DNA of 64,000 nt from CAWJJM01 sp963843275 (GCA_963843275.1 CAWJJM010000012.1:1178001-1242000), one strand, 5' to 3'; shown: positions 30,822 through 41,503, counted from the first letter of the stretch. Notes: generated from the sequence alone by a model not told the origin. Numbers and translations: made by a program.

Positions 30822-31979
30822 TCATCCCGCCAGGGCCACGGCCAGAAATCCCAGGTACGTCCCCAGCGCGTTGCCGAGTGCCCCGACGAGGATGCCCGGC
30901 AGCGCCAGGTCGCTCCGTTCCAGGCTCCGCGCCAGCGCCAGGGCCGAGGTGCTGCCCCCGATGTTGGCCTGCGACGCCACCGCCGCCACCGCCGGATCGA
31001 GCCCGAGCAGCGCCGCCCCGCCGAAGACGGCGACGCCGTGGACCAGCAGGATCACCGCGACGAGCCCGAGCAACGCCGGGGCCAGGTGGCCGAGCCGCGC
31101 GAGCGCGTCGACGTCGCACAGCGCTCCGATCGCGGCCAGGAACAGCATGACGGCGAACCAGCCGACCAGCGCGGCACCGGCGAGGCGCTGCACCGCCGGG
31201 ATCTGCGCGAGGGCCAGCGCCAGGGTGGTGAGGACGAGGATCGACGGCAGCCGCAGCCCGAGGCCGCTGGCCGCCCAGGCGCTCGCCGCGTCGGAGACCC
31301 ACAGCGCCGCCGCCCCCAGCGCCAGCAGCGCCCCGAGCGCCGCAGCGCTCGCCGTCTCCCGCTCGCTCTCGGCGTCGCCGGCAGGCGCGGCCGCGGCGGC
31401 GGCCGCGGCGGCGGGCGCGGGGTCGGTGCGCCGCGTCAGCAGGCGTGGCAACACCACGGTGGCCGCCATCCACAGGGTGGTGGCGGCGTTGTCCACCACC
31501 GCCGCTCCGGCGTAGAGACCGCCGTGACGGACCACGTCGTACTCGAGCGCCACCGCGTTGAAGTTGATGCTGCCGCCGACGTAGGTGCCGACGTACATCC
31601 CGGCCAGCGGGCCGTGGAGCGCGCCGAAGACCCGCGCCCCTCCCACCGCGTGGATGCCGACCAGCGCCCCGGCGAAGGTGCCCGCGGCGCCGAGCAGGAA
31701 GAGGCCCACCATCGGCCCCCCCGCCCGCAGGACGCTCGCCAGGTGGACCCGCAGGAGGAGCCAGAAGATGGCCAGCGGCCCGAGATAGCGGAAGATGCCG
31801 TCGTACACCGGGGAGCCGTCGGTCACCGACGGGATCAGCCCCACGTTGGCCGCCACCGCCGCCAGCACGATGACCAGCAACGCCGAGCCCAGGTGGCGCA
31901 GCGGCGTGTGCCGCCCCAGCCACTCGCTGGCCGCCACCGCGGCCGCCAGCACGGCGACCACCCACACCGGTTGGGACAT
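30822..31979 (-). CDS. DUF819 family membrane protein
   Basis: This is a 385-residue polytopic membrane protein with about ten hydrophobic segments. Family hallmarks are HLGSALLVIVLAAVAANVGLIP, the GLAGMYVGTYVGGSINFNAVA repeat element and, in the second half, NIGGSTSALALARSLERSDL. These paired Gly-Gly-Ser/Asn motifs resemble those of the CPA/AT and bile-acid:Na+ symporter folds, so transport of an ion or organic anion is likely, but no substrate is known. A cytoplasmic Ala-rich loop lies near residues 185-205. It ends 26 bases before the lipoprotein gene. The start is 49 bases from the encoded 3' end of tRNA-Arg. Confidence 0.85.
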   Translation of the reverse strand: MSQPVWVVAVLAAAVAASEWLGRHTPLRHLGSALLVIVLAAVAANVGLIPSVTDGSPVYDGIFRYLGPLAIFWLLLRVHLASVLRAGGPMVGLFLLGAAGTFAGALVGIHAVGGARVFGALHGPLAGMYVGTYVGGSINFNAVALEYDVVRHGGLYAGAAVVDNAATTLWMAATVVLPRLLTRRTDPAPAAAAAAAAAPAGDAESERETASAAALGALLALGAAALWVSDAASAWAASGLGLRLPSILVLTTLALALAQIPAVQRLAGAALVGWFAVMLFLAAIGALCDVDALARLGHLAPALLGLVAVILLVHGVAVFGGAALLGLDPAVAAVASQANIGGSTSALALARSLERSDLALPGILVGALGNALGTYLGFLAVALAG

Positions 31980-32027
31980 GTGCCGCGGAGTCTAACGCAG
32001 CGCCGCCGGCGGGCGGCGCGGCGGAGC

Positions 32028-32104
32028 TGGTGCGGCTGGGAGGACTCGAACCCCCGACCAAGGGTTTAGGAAACCCCTGCTCTATCCACCTGAGCTACAG
32101 CCGC
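32028..32104 (-). tRNA. tRNA-Arg (anticodon CCU)
   Basis: Reading the minus strand, the 7-bp acceptor stem GCGGCTG/CAGCCGC, the D arm (AGCTCAGGTGGATAGAGC), the anticodon loop TTCCTAA with anticodon CCT, and the T arm (GGGTTCGAGTCC) form a complete cloverleaf. A discriminator A and an encoded CCA follow. It would read AGG codons, which are rare in this GC-rich genome. The 5' end overlaps the last ten bases of an integrase remnant, which marks this locus as a former integration site. Confidence 0.95.
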
Positions 32105-32433
32105 ATGCTTCTGAATCCACGACTTCCGAGGCGCACCCCCGCCCCGAGGAGGTCGTCTTTCCTCTTCTTTCCCTGCCAGCGCCCCGAGCGCCTCGCGATG
32201 TTGTCGCGGTCGAAGACGCGATGCGTCTCGTGGCCGGTGATCTCCATCGCGACCGTGTCGGGCAGGCCGGCCTGCACCAGGGTGCGGACGGCGGTGCGCC
32301 GGAAGTCGAGGTGCAGCCTACCCGGGACGCCCGCGGCCTCGCAAGCGGTCACCCACGCCTTGCGGAGGGTGGAGCTGACCCTGGCCGCGCGCTGCTGGTG
32401 GCGCTCCCACTTCGACCACGCCTGGGGAAGCCT
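32095..32433 (-). pseudogene. tyrosine recombinase (phage-type integrase) C-terminal remnant
   Basis: About 112 codons of the catalytic C-terminus remain: a segment ERHQQRAARVSSTLRKAW, then GVPGRLHLDFRRTAVRTLVQAGLPDTVAMEITGHETHRVFDRDNI. This matches the integrase pattern H-D-x-R-R-T-A-V ... I-T-G-H-K-T ... F-D-R-Y-N-I. The catalytic Tyr is replaced by Asp and the HxLRR His is shifted, so the product would be inactive. There is no start codon for the full domain: immediately upstream, in the same frame, is the stop codon of the SurE-like gene. The 3' end runs into the tRNA-Arg 5' end. It is a scar of an element inserted at this tRNA. Confidence 0.85.
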
Positions 32434-33426
32434 TCACCGAGGAGGTACAGCGGGAGCGGTCGCCGGAGGAGGGCTCGGGCGCCACTCGGGCAGGATCTCG
32501 TCGTTTTGGCGAAGCCACTCGAGCATCGCCGGATCCCGGTCGCCGACCCGCATCGGAACCACCGCGATGTGCCCCCGGGCGACGGCGGCGACGTCCGTGT
32601 CCAGCCCCGGTCGGCCTCGCGTTCCGAGCTCGATCGACCAGACCGCCTGGCCGGGACCGTGGCTCGCCGTCGACTCGAGCTGCGCCGAGGCGCTCAGCAA
32701 GCCGTGCGCCCGCTCGACCACTTCGATTCCGGTGATCTCCGACGGCGGGCGCGCGGGAAGGCTGACGGTCAGGTAGGACGGCGGTCTGATCTCGTCCATG
32801 ATCCCGCTCCGAACGAGGCGAAGGACCCACTCCACGACAGCCTCCACCGCCTCCGGATCGTCGTCTTCGACGCCGGAGACCGCCACCGCCGGGACCCCGA
32901 GGAACGCCGCGGTTCGCGCGGCGCCGATCGTCCCCGATCCGAACCACTCGTCCGCCAGGTTCGCACCCCCGTTGATCCCGGACACCACCAGGTCCGGTGG
33001 CGCGTCCGCCATCGGCCCCACCAGCGCGAAGACGACACAGTCCGCCGGGAATCCATCGAGCGCCCAGGCGCGGATCCCCTCGCCGGCGTCGCGCCGCTCG
33101 ACCACGAACCTCCTGGCGCGTGGGAAGGTCATGAAGTTCGAGCCACTGCTCCGGTCCTCGGTGGAGGCGACCAGGACGACCTCCGAATGCCGGGCGAAGG
33201 CGCGAGCCAGCGCCTGGGTCGCCACGTCCGCGATCCCGTTGTCGTTCGTGATGAGGACTCGCTGAGGCCACACCCGGCTCTCTGGCGCCGCCACCTCCGG
33301 CTCGGAGAGGCGTGAGGGATCAGCGTCCGCGGCGTGACCCCCGGAAGCTACGAGGAGGGCGAACAGGAAGCCCAGTAGAGAGACGATGAAGGTCGAAGCC
33401 GGGGAGCCGGCTCTTGGGAAGCTCAC
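32434..33426 (-). CDS. secreted SurE-like nucleotidase/phosphatase
   Basis: The protein has 330 residues. A signal peptide (FIVSLLGFLFALLVASGGHA) precedes a SurE fold: VLITNDNGIADVATQALARAF at the start, STEDRSSGSN for the Ser ligand loop, and VSGINGGANLADEWFGSGTIGAARTAAFLGVPAVAVS. Cytoplasmic SurE has TNDDG; here the second metal-binding Asp is Asn. Secreted SurE-like proteins are known in other bacteria as acid phosphatases. The GTG at 33426 has AAAGGA eight bases upstream. The gene sits in the tRNA-Arg scar region and ends directly against the integrase remnant, so it may have arrived with the element. Confidence 0.8.
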   Translation of the reverse strand: MSFPRAGSPASTFIVSLLGFLFALLVASGGHAADADPSRLSEPEVAAPESRVWPQRVLITNDNGIADVATQALARAFARHSEVVLVASTEDRSSGSNFMTFPRARRFVVERRDAGEGIRAWALDGFPADCVVFALVGPMADAPPDLVVSGINGGANLADEWFGSGTIGAARTAAFLGVPAVAVSGVEDDDPEAVEAVVEWVLRLVRSGIMDEIRPPSYLTVSLPARPPSEITGIEVVERAHGLLSASAQLESTASHGPGQAVWSIELGTRGRPGLDTDVAAVARGHIAVVPMRVGDRDPAMLEWLRQNDEILPEWRPSPPPATAPAVPPR

Positions 33427-33658
33427 GGCTCTCGTCCTTTCGCGGATCGACGGTCCTCGCATCCTGGCGGCGCCGCGTAGGGCGGTTCACCGCGGCGGCT
33501 TCGGTCACGGGGTCGTCGGCGACGGTTGACCAGTCAGCAACATGGGCCTCGCGGCCCTCTCTGGCGCAGGGTCGCGGACGTCAGCACACCGGATTGTCGA
33601 GAATCGATGAGAGCCTACGTCCGCAAATGCCGCACAGGGGAAAAAACGGGAACACCCC

Positions 33659-34078
33659 CTAACGCCGGATCGCCGTAAAGCTGACTTGCGTGGTTCCGAG
33701 GCAATCCTGCCCGCCATAGGTCCCTGTCATGCTGCCTCCGGAGACCAGCCCAGTCCCTTGGTAGCTTCCAGCGCAGGGATTCACCTGCTGCAGAATAAAC
33801 GTCGCCTGCTGGCCCCTCACGGAGCCTGAGAGCTGGCCCCCACCCCCTCCCGTGGCGCTAAAGGTGCCGGTGAGACTTGAGCCTGCTTGAGAGATGGTCA
33901 GAACCGCAGCAAACGTAGTACCCGCAGGCGCTCTGGTGCCTCCGGTAACGCTAACGGAGGCGTCCCAGGTGCCGGCGACGTTGGCGGCGCGCGGCTCCGT
34001 AGGACTGCCGCCACCGCATGCGGAGGCTGCGAGGATAGCTAAAGGGACGAGCAGGCATTTGGCTGCAACCTTGTGCAT
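33659..34078 (-). CDS. small lipoprotein, function unknown
   Basis: The protein has 139 residues. A signal sequence with lipobox LAASAC (Cys at about 20) is followed by GGGSPTEP and a Gly/Thr/Ser-rich beta domain (VAGTWDASVSVTGGT, FAAVLTISQAGSSLTGTFSATGGG, SYQGTGLVSGGSMTGTYGG). Alternating short strands of this kind are common in META/lipocalin-like or DUF lipoproteins, but I cannot name a family. It starts five bases after the stop of the Lar-like gene, so the two form a unit. GC content is clearly lower than in flanking genes, in keeping with transfer. The 232 bases between it and the SurE-like start have no gene. Confidence 0.6.
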   Translation of the reverse strand: MHKVAAKCLLVPLAILAASACGGGSPTEPRAANVAGTWDASVSVTGGTRAPAGTTFAAVLTISQAGSSLTGTFSATGGGGGQLSGSVRGQQATFILQQVNPCAGSYQGTGLVSGGSMTGTYGGQDCLGTTQVSFTAIRR

Positions 34079-34083
34079 GGGTT

Positions 34084-34302
34084 TCACTCTCCAACCCTGC
34101 GGTTCCAAGCGCTCGCAATCAGTTCCAATGTGGTCTTTCGATCTCGGACCGAAGGAGTCCACACGACCCACGGACAGTCTCTGCATACGATACGGTACTC
34201 GTCGCTGCTGTCTCCCACAGGACGCATTTCCACGGGTTTTCCACAATGCGGGCACGGCCGAAGATGGGGAATTCTCGGGTCGCGAGAGCTGGTAGCACTC
34301 AT
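34084..34302 (-). CDS. Lar-like restriction-alleviation zinc-ribbon protein
   Basis: The 72-residue protein has the Lar family pattern: LRPCPHCGKPVEMRP with the first Cys pair, then YRIVCRDCPW with the second pair, and the diagnostic C-terminal LIASAWNRR. Lar proteins of Rac prophage type modulate type I restriction, and relatives are common on phages and mobile elements; a zinc-ribbon fold is expected. Its AT-richer codon use and its place beside a tRNA with an integrase remnant point to mobile-element origin. The ATG at 34302 is the only reasonable start. The restriction target, if any, is not visible in this window. Confidence 0.75.
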   Translation of the reverse strand: MSATSSRDPRIPHLRPCPHCGKPVEMRPVGDSSDEYRIVCRDCPWVVWTPSVRDRKTTLELIASAWNRRVGE

Positions 34303-34361
34303 TTCGGTTTCCGCTTTTGTGCTGAGATTATACCAGTCCCTGTTGTGACGGTGGAACCGGC

Positions 34362-35685
<1,324 letters not shown>

Positions 35686-35841
35686 CGCAGCTCCTCCTCG
35701 GCGGGCGACGACTACCAGATGGAAACGGTCTCTCCGCCGTCCATCCGGGTGCCACCCCCGTGGTGCGGGGACGCCGTGCGCCGGCTACCACCCGAGCGGG
35801 CGTGCGCACACGGGCCGAATCGCCTGCTACCATCCCGCTCC

Positions 35842-36710
35842 GTGGACACCTTCCTCGGACGCCTCCACCTCCTGCTCCCCCTCGCGCTACCTGCTCGCCG
35901 CGGTGGGCGTACGGGCTGCTCTTCTTCACGCCCAGGAGACGGCGCGCCGGGCGGCGACCCCCGCTGCTGGTCGGGCACCGCGCGCGCTCCACCTCGCCTA
36001 CCTCGTCGGCCTCACCGTCCGGTACGCCAGTTCCCCGCCGCGACGGTCGTCGCAGGCGCTGTCGGTGGTCGCCCTGGCGGTGGCGCTGGTCTACGCCCTC
36101 GTCGAGTGGCGCGGGCGCGAGCGCTCGACCGGCTTCTGGATGGTCTCGCTGGTCTTCTTCTTCCAGCTCCTGGCGTCGCTGCTGCGCACGCCGGAGACCG
36201 CCCGACAGCGACATCTTCCACAGCGCCCTGTTCGCCAGCCACGCGTCGCTCGCCCTGGTGGGCTATGCCGCCTTCGTGGTGGCGGCCGGCTACGGCTTCC
36301 TCTTCCTCGAGCTCTACCGCGAGCTGAAGAGCGGGCCACTTCTCGACTCTTCTACGGCAAGCTGCCGCCGCTCGAGGTGCTGGAGCGGATGATGACCGGC
36401 GCCCTGCTGGTGGGCTTCGTGGCGCTGACCGGCGCGGTCACTGTCGGGGCCTTCTGGGCCTACCAGAACGCCGCTACGGCTGCCGCGGCATTGGCTGACG
36501 CGACCCCAAGATCCTGCTCACCTTCGCCACCTGGATGCCTCTACGGCGTCGCGCTGCTGCTGCGCCGCACCCGCCGTGGCAGGGCCGCCAGACCGCGCTG
36601 GCGAGCCTGGCCGGGCTGGGGGCGATCCTCTTCTCGCTGGTGGCCGTCAACTTCGTTGTCGGCGACTTCCACGGCTTCTGTGAGGCGATGAGCCCCAGGG
36701 CGATGCGCTG
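35842..36710 (+). CDS. ccsA: cytochrome c assembly (CcsA/HemX-type) membrane protein (frameshifted as given)
   Basis: Hydrophobic segments of a CcsA/HemX-like protein can be followed across frame shifts: a GTG start giving VDTFLGRLHLLLPLAL, then ALSVVALAVALVYALVEW, STGFWMVSLVFFFQLLASLL, FHSALFASHASLALVGYAAFVVAAGYGFLFLELYRE, ALLVGFVALTGAVTVGAFW and GAILFSLVAVNFVVGDFHGF. The conserved His residues and Trp segment of the heme-handling core are partly visible. The role is cytochrome c biogenesis or stabilising HemA; its place directly before hemA favours the HemX-type reading. The stop is uncertain: the sequence as given runs to 36710, but a TGA at 36681 would serve if one indel is allowed. It is divergent from purA. 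Confidence 0.7.
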
Positions 36711-38032
36711 ACCGAGCGCGGCTCCCACCCGCGCAGCGACGCTCCCCGCCCTGCTGCTGGTGGGGACCGACTACCGCTCGCGCGCCCGCTGCGAGCTGCG
36801 CGAGCGGGTGGCCTACGCCGGCGACGGCGGCCGAGGAGCTGCTGGTCCACCTGCTGGCCCGGCGACGAGATCGACGAGGCCTGCGTGCTCTCGACCTGCA
36901 ACCGCACCGAGGTCTACGTCGTAGCCGCGCGACGACGGACGCCGCCTACCGCGCGGTCGGTCGACCGGCCTTCCTAGCGCGGGCGCCGGAGATCGCCGCG
37001 CGAGGGGCGGCTCTACGTCAAGCGCGGCGACGAGGCGGCGCGACCACCTGCTGGCGGTGGCCAGCGGCCTCGAGTCGATGGTCCTCGGCGAGCCCGAGAT
37101 CCTCGGCCAGGTCAAGCAGGCCACCGCCCTCGCCGACGCCGTGGGCGACCGGCGTACGGTGCTCCGGCGGCTGCTTCCGCGCGGCCGCCGACGCCGGGCG
37201 GCCGCGCCCGCGCCGAGACCGCGATCACCAGCGGCGCCGTCTCCCTCGGCTACGCCGCCGTCGAGCTGGCCCGCAGCATCTTCAGCGACCTCGAGGAGGC
37301 GCGCGTCCTGGTGGTGGGCGCCGGCGAGACGGCGCGGCATGGTGGCCCGCAACCTGATCGAGCAGCGGCGCCCGCGAGGTCCGGTCGCCAACCGCACGCT
37401 CGAGCGCGCCGAGGCGCTGCAGCGCGCGACTTCCCGGACCGTCGAGCTGCTCGGCCTCGACGAGCGCTTCGCCGCGCGGCCGCGGCCGACGTGGTGGTGG
37501 CCACCACCGGCGGCCGCGGAGCCGGTGCTGACCCGCGCCCGGCGTCGCCGAGGCGCTGGCCCGCCGCGCCGGGGCGACCGCTGCTGGCGGTCGACCTCGG
37601 GGTGCCGCGCAACATCGACCCGGCGGCGGCGCGGCTCGGCAACGTCTTCCTCCACACGATCGACTCGCTGGAGAGCCTGATCCAGCGCAACCTCAAGCGC
37701 CGCCGCGAGGAGGTGCCGCGGGTCGAGGAGATCGTCGAGCAGGAGCTCGGGCGCTTCGCTCGCTGGTATCCGCGGGCTCGAGGCGGAGCCGCTGGTCGCC
37801 CGCCTCCAGAAGCAGGCCGAGGCGATGCGGCGGCAGGAGGTCGCGGCGGTGCTCGACCGCTTCCCCGCGGAGACCCACGGCGACCTCGACCGCCTGACCC
37901 GCGCCCTGGTGCGCAAGATCCTCCACCACCCGAGCAGCCGGCTGCGCGACCACGGCGGCGGGGCCGAGGGCGCCGCGGCTCGACCTGGTGCGCGAGCTGT
38001 TCCAGCCCTCGACGACGAAGACGACGAGCTGA
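36688..38032 (+). CDS. hemA: glutamyl-tRNA reductase (multiply frameshifted as given)
   Basis: HemA reduces Glu-tRNA(Glu) to glutamate-1-semialdehyde, the first step of C5 heme synthesis. Recognisable pieces are the N-terminal LLLVGTDYRS, the catalytic-Cys block VLSTCNRTEVYV, the family signature LAVASGLESMVLGEPEILGQVKQA, the NADPH-binding VLVVGAGETA, and the C-terminal dimerisation segment NVFLHTIDSLESLIQRNLKRRREEVPRVEEIVEQEL. Several one-base indels separate them. The start is not certain: the ATG at 36688 is followed by an in-frame TGA that disappears only if an indel is assumed. The stop at 38030-38032 follows a Thr/Ser-rich tail. The order ccsA-hemA-hemC-hemD is common in bacteria. Confidence 0.88.
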
Positions 38033-38052
38033 CCCGAGCCGCCGTCCGACCG

Positions 38053-39018
38053 ATGATCCGCCGCCCCCCGCACGCTCCGCCTGGGGACCCGCAGAGCCGC
38101 CCTCGCCCTGGCCCAGTCCGGCATGCGTGGCCGCGGCCCTGGAGCGCTCCACCCGGGCTGCGACGGTCGAGCTGGTGCCATCGTGACCCGCGGCGACCGC
38201 ACCCGCGGCGACCTCGCGCAGGCTCGGCGGCAAGGGGCTGTTCACCGAGGAGCTCGAGCGGGGCCTCCTGGACGGCAGCCTCGACCTCGCGGTGCACAGC
38301 CTCAAGGACCTGCCGGTCGAGCTGGCCCCGGGGCTGGTGGTCGCCGCCTTCCCCGAGCGCGCCGATCCCCGCGACGTGCTGGTCTCCGAGCTGGCGGCGA
38401 CCTCGACGGGCTGCCGCGCGGCGCCACCGTGCTCACCGGCGCGCTGCGCCGCCGCATCGCAGATCCTGCGCGCCGCACCCGACCTCGGGTCGCGGCGTCC
38501 GCGGCAACGTCGACACCCGGCTGCGCAAGTGGCGCGAGCGGGGGCCGGCGGCGTGATCCTGGCCGGCGCCGGGCTCGCACCGCCTCGGCCACCGCATCGA
38601 GCCGAGGGGCTGCCCGGCCCACCCGCTCGACCCGGAGCGGTTCGCTGCCGGCGCCGGGCCAGGGCATCCTCGCCCTGGAGGCGCAGGCCGGCCACGGCCG
38701 CCGAGGAGCTCTGCCGCCGCCTCGAGCACGCCCGACACGGCCCGCGCCGCCGACGCCGAGCGCCGCGTGGTGGCGGCCTTCGGCGGCGACTGCGCCCTGC
38801 CGCTCGGCGGCGGGGGCCCGCGTGCGAGGACGGCGGCCTGCGCATCCGTGACCGCCTGCTCGCGACCCCCGACGGTCGCCAGGTCGCCCGCGGCCGAGGC
38901 GACGCCCACCGCGCGGAGAGGCCGCCGCCGCCGCCTGCGTGGCGGCCCTCGAGGCCGACGGCGCGCGACGAGATGCTGGCCCGCCTGCGCGCCGCCGGCG
39001 GCGCCACCGGACCCGTGA
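38053..39018 (+). CDS. hemC: porphobilinogen deaminase (multiply frameshifted as given)
   Basis: HemC condenses four porphobilinogens into hydroxymethylbilane. Family blocks occur in shifting frames: LGTRRAALALAQSGM at the start, IVTRGDRTRGDL, GGKGLFTEELERGLLDGSLDLAVHSLKDLP (the catalytic Asp lies in the blocks that follow), VLTGALRRR, VRGNVDTRLRKWRERG, APGQGILALE and the segment FGGDCALPLGG that carries the Cys anchoring the dipyrromethane cofactor. I count at least eight one-base gains or losses, such as an extra C near 38066 and 38125. The ATG at 38053 follows hemA by 20 bases. The exact stop is uncertain within about 30 bases because of the indels. Confidence 0.87.
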
Positions 39019-39036
39019 GGGCGGTCGCCCCGCCGC

Positions 39037-39851
39037 ATGCCGCCACGCCCCGGCCCGCTGGACCGGGCTGCGGGTCGTCGTGACCCGGGCCGCCCACCAG
39101 GCCGCGGCCTGGCGCGGCCTTCGAGGCCGCCGGCGCCCGGGTCGAGCGGCTGCCGCTGCTGGAGGTGGGCCCGCCGACCGACCCGGGTCCGCTGGCGGCG
39201 GCGCTCCGCGGACCTGGCGCGCTTCCGCTGGGTCGCCTTGACCTCGTCAACGCCGCCGAGGCGCTGCTCGGCGGCGGCGGCCGGCGGCTGCCCCGCCGCC
39301 TCGCGTGGCCGCCGTCGGGGAGGCGACGGCGCGCGCCCTGCGCGCGCCGCGGCGTCGCCGCCGGACCTGGTGGCCGCCCGGCGCACCGGCGCCGAGGGTC
39401 TCGCCGCCGAGCTGCGGGCGGCGGCGGGCGGCGACCTCACCGGCGTGCCCGGTGCTCGCCCCCCTCGCCGCCGACGCCCGCCCGGCCCTGGTCGAGGAGC
39501 CCTGCGCGCCGCCGGCGCCGAGCAGGTACCGGGTGGACGCCTACGCCAAGCGGGTGCCGCCGGGCGCCCCCGAGCGGGCCGGTGCGAGATCTTCGCCGGC
39601 AGCGCGCCGCTTCGGCTGGGTGACCTTCACCAGCCCGTCGCATCGCCCGGACTTCGCGGGCCTGTGGCGGCGCCGACGACTGGCCGACCGACCGCCGCGC
39701 GGGCCTGCTCGCCGCTCGATCGGCCCGGTGACCAGCGCCGCGCTGCGCGCAACTCGGGGTCGAGCCGGCCGCCGAGGCGGGAGCCCGGCGGACGACGGGA
39801 TGGTGCCGTCTGGTCGCCGCGGTCGCCGCCGCGACCGTCGGCCGCGCGTAG
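39037..39851 (+). CDS. hemD: uroporphyrinogen-III synthase (multiply frameshifted as given)
   Basis: HemD closes and rearranges hydroxymethylbilane to uroporphyrinogen III. The sequence is poorly conserved in the family. Pieces that fit are GLRVVVTRAAHQAAA at the start, FEAAGARVERLPLLEVGPPTDPG, LARFRWVALTSVNAAEALL, VAAVGEATARALRA, RTGAEGLAAELRAAAGGDLTG and, near the end, FGWVTFTSPSH with SIGPVTSAALRALGVEPAAEA. This is the standard two-domain pattern with F-TS-NAV and IG-xT-A-AL motifs. The reading frame changes many times in the given sequence. Position directly after hemC supports the call. It ends at the TAG at 39849. Confidence 0.8.
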
Positions 39852-39948
39852 GGTGCGCCCGGCGGCATTCGCGGTAAACTCCCTGCTCCGGCATCCCTCG
39901 CCCGCCGGCCCGTGGCGGCAAGGAGCCGCCGACGGAAGCTTCCCCCTG

Positions 39949-41503
39949 ATGAAGATCCCCTCGCTCATCCTCAAGCAGCTCTACACCGTGGGCAGCCTCG
40001 AGAACCGCGCCGACGGGGTCGGCTTCCAGATCAAGAACCGCCTGCAGCGACGCCACCCTGGTGGGGCTGCGCGGCGTCGGGGATCGACGGGCGCCGGGTG
40101 GACGCCGAGGACGTGGTGGTGGAGGGCGACGGGCGAGCGGCTGCGCGGCTCGGAGATGTCGGCGGAGCGCACCGTCGCCTTCCCGCTGCGCCGCGTGGCG
40201 CGGGTGGAGGTGCCGGGGAGCCCGCTGGAGAGGGCCAGCACGAGATCGTCCTCGACTTCGAGGCCGACCCCTTCGGCAAGCCTGTCGTTCAAGGTCAAGG
40301 ACGCGATCGCCGAGGACGCCGAGCGGCGCACGGTGATCCCCTACGACAAGGAGAACAACGCCACCGAGCGAGATCATCGCCGAGCGCCAGGCGCTTCGTC
40401 GAGCAGCTACACCGGCGTCCGGCTCGAGCACGTCAACGCGCTACTCCTTCGATCCCGCGCTCACCCAGGGCAACATCGAGAACTTCACCGGCGTCGCCCA
40501 GGTGCCGCTCGGCTTCGCCGGGCCGATCCTGGTCCACGGCGAGCACGCCCAGGGCGAGTTCCTGATCCCCCTGGCGACGACCGAGGGCACGCTGGTCGCC
40601 TCGTACAACCGCGGCATCAAGGTGCTCAACCTGTCCGGCGGCGTGACCTGCACGGTGCGTGGACGACTGCATGCAGCGCGCGCCGGTGTTCATCTTCGAC
40701 ATCGCCCGCGAGGCGCGCGCACTTCGGCGAGTGGGTCGACGACCACATCGGCACATCCGCGAGGCACGCCGAGGCGCACCTCGTCGGTGGCGCAAGCTGC
40801 TCTACATCGACACGTACCTGGCCAACAAGTTCGCCTTCCTGCGCTTCAACTTCTCCACCGGCGACGCGGCCGGCCAGAACATGGTGGGGCGCGCCACCTT
40901 CGCCGCCTGCGCTGGATCCTCGAGCAGCACGACACCGTCCGCCAGCTTCTACCTCGAGTCGAACTTCGCCACCGACAAGAAGGGCTCCCAGATCAACATG
41001 ATGCGGACCCGCGGCAAGCGGGTGACGGCGGAGGCGGTGGTCCCGCGCGAGGTGCTGGTGCAGCACATGCGCGTCGATCCGCAGAGCCTCGTCTACCACT
41101 CGCGAGATGCGCCAACGTCGGGGCCTTCCTCTCCGGCGCCAACAACAACGGCTGCCACTCGCCCAACGCCATCACCGCGATGTTCATCGCCACCGGCCAG
41201 GACGTCGCCAACGTCGCCGAGTCCTCGGCCGGCGTGCATCTACACCGAGGCTGACCGACGGACGGCGACCTCTACCTCTCCCTCACCATCCCGTCGCTGA
41301 TCGTCGCCACCTACGGCGGCGGCACGGCGCTGCCCACCCAGCGCGAGTGCCTGGAGGTGATGGGCTGCTTCGGGCGCGGCAAGGTCAACAAGCTGGCCGA
41401 GATCGTGGCCGGCGTGGCGCTGGCCGGCGAGATCTCGCTCGGCGCCGCCATCTCGTCGCTCGACTGGGTGTCGAGCCACGAGAAGTACGGCCGCAACCGC
41501 TGA
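39949..41503 (+). CDS. hydroxymethylglutaryl-CoA reductase (multiply frameshifted as given)
   Basis: This enzyme reduces HMG-CoA to mevalonate. Restoring the frame gives about 515 residues. The catalytic core is clear: ENFTGVAQVPLGFAGP (catalytic Glu and CoA loop), FSTGDAAGQNMVGRATFAA (catalytic Asp), TDKKGSQINMM (catalytic Lys), NNNGCHSPNAITAMFIATGQD (catalytic His) and IVATYGGGTALPTQRECLEVMG. The motifs resemble the long eukaryote/archaea-like (class I) enzyme more than the class II bacterial type. The first 200 residues form an extra N-terminal domain (LKQLYTVGSLENRADGVGFQIKNRL) that I do not recognise. No other mevalonate-pathway gene is nearby; it simply follows the heme genes. Confidence 0.87.

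Noticed and set aside
36681..36740. Alternative hemA starts and an in-frame TGA after the ATG at 36688
   Set aside because: The stretch is in the indel-rich patch. No start can be proven until the sequence is corrected, so only an approximate start is given.
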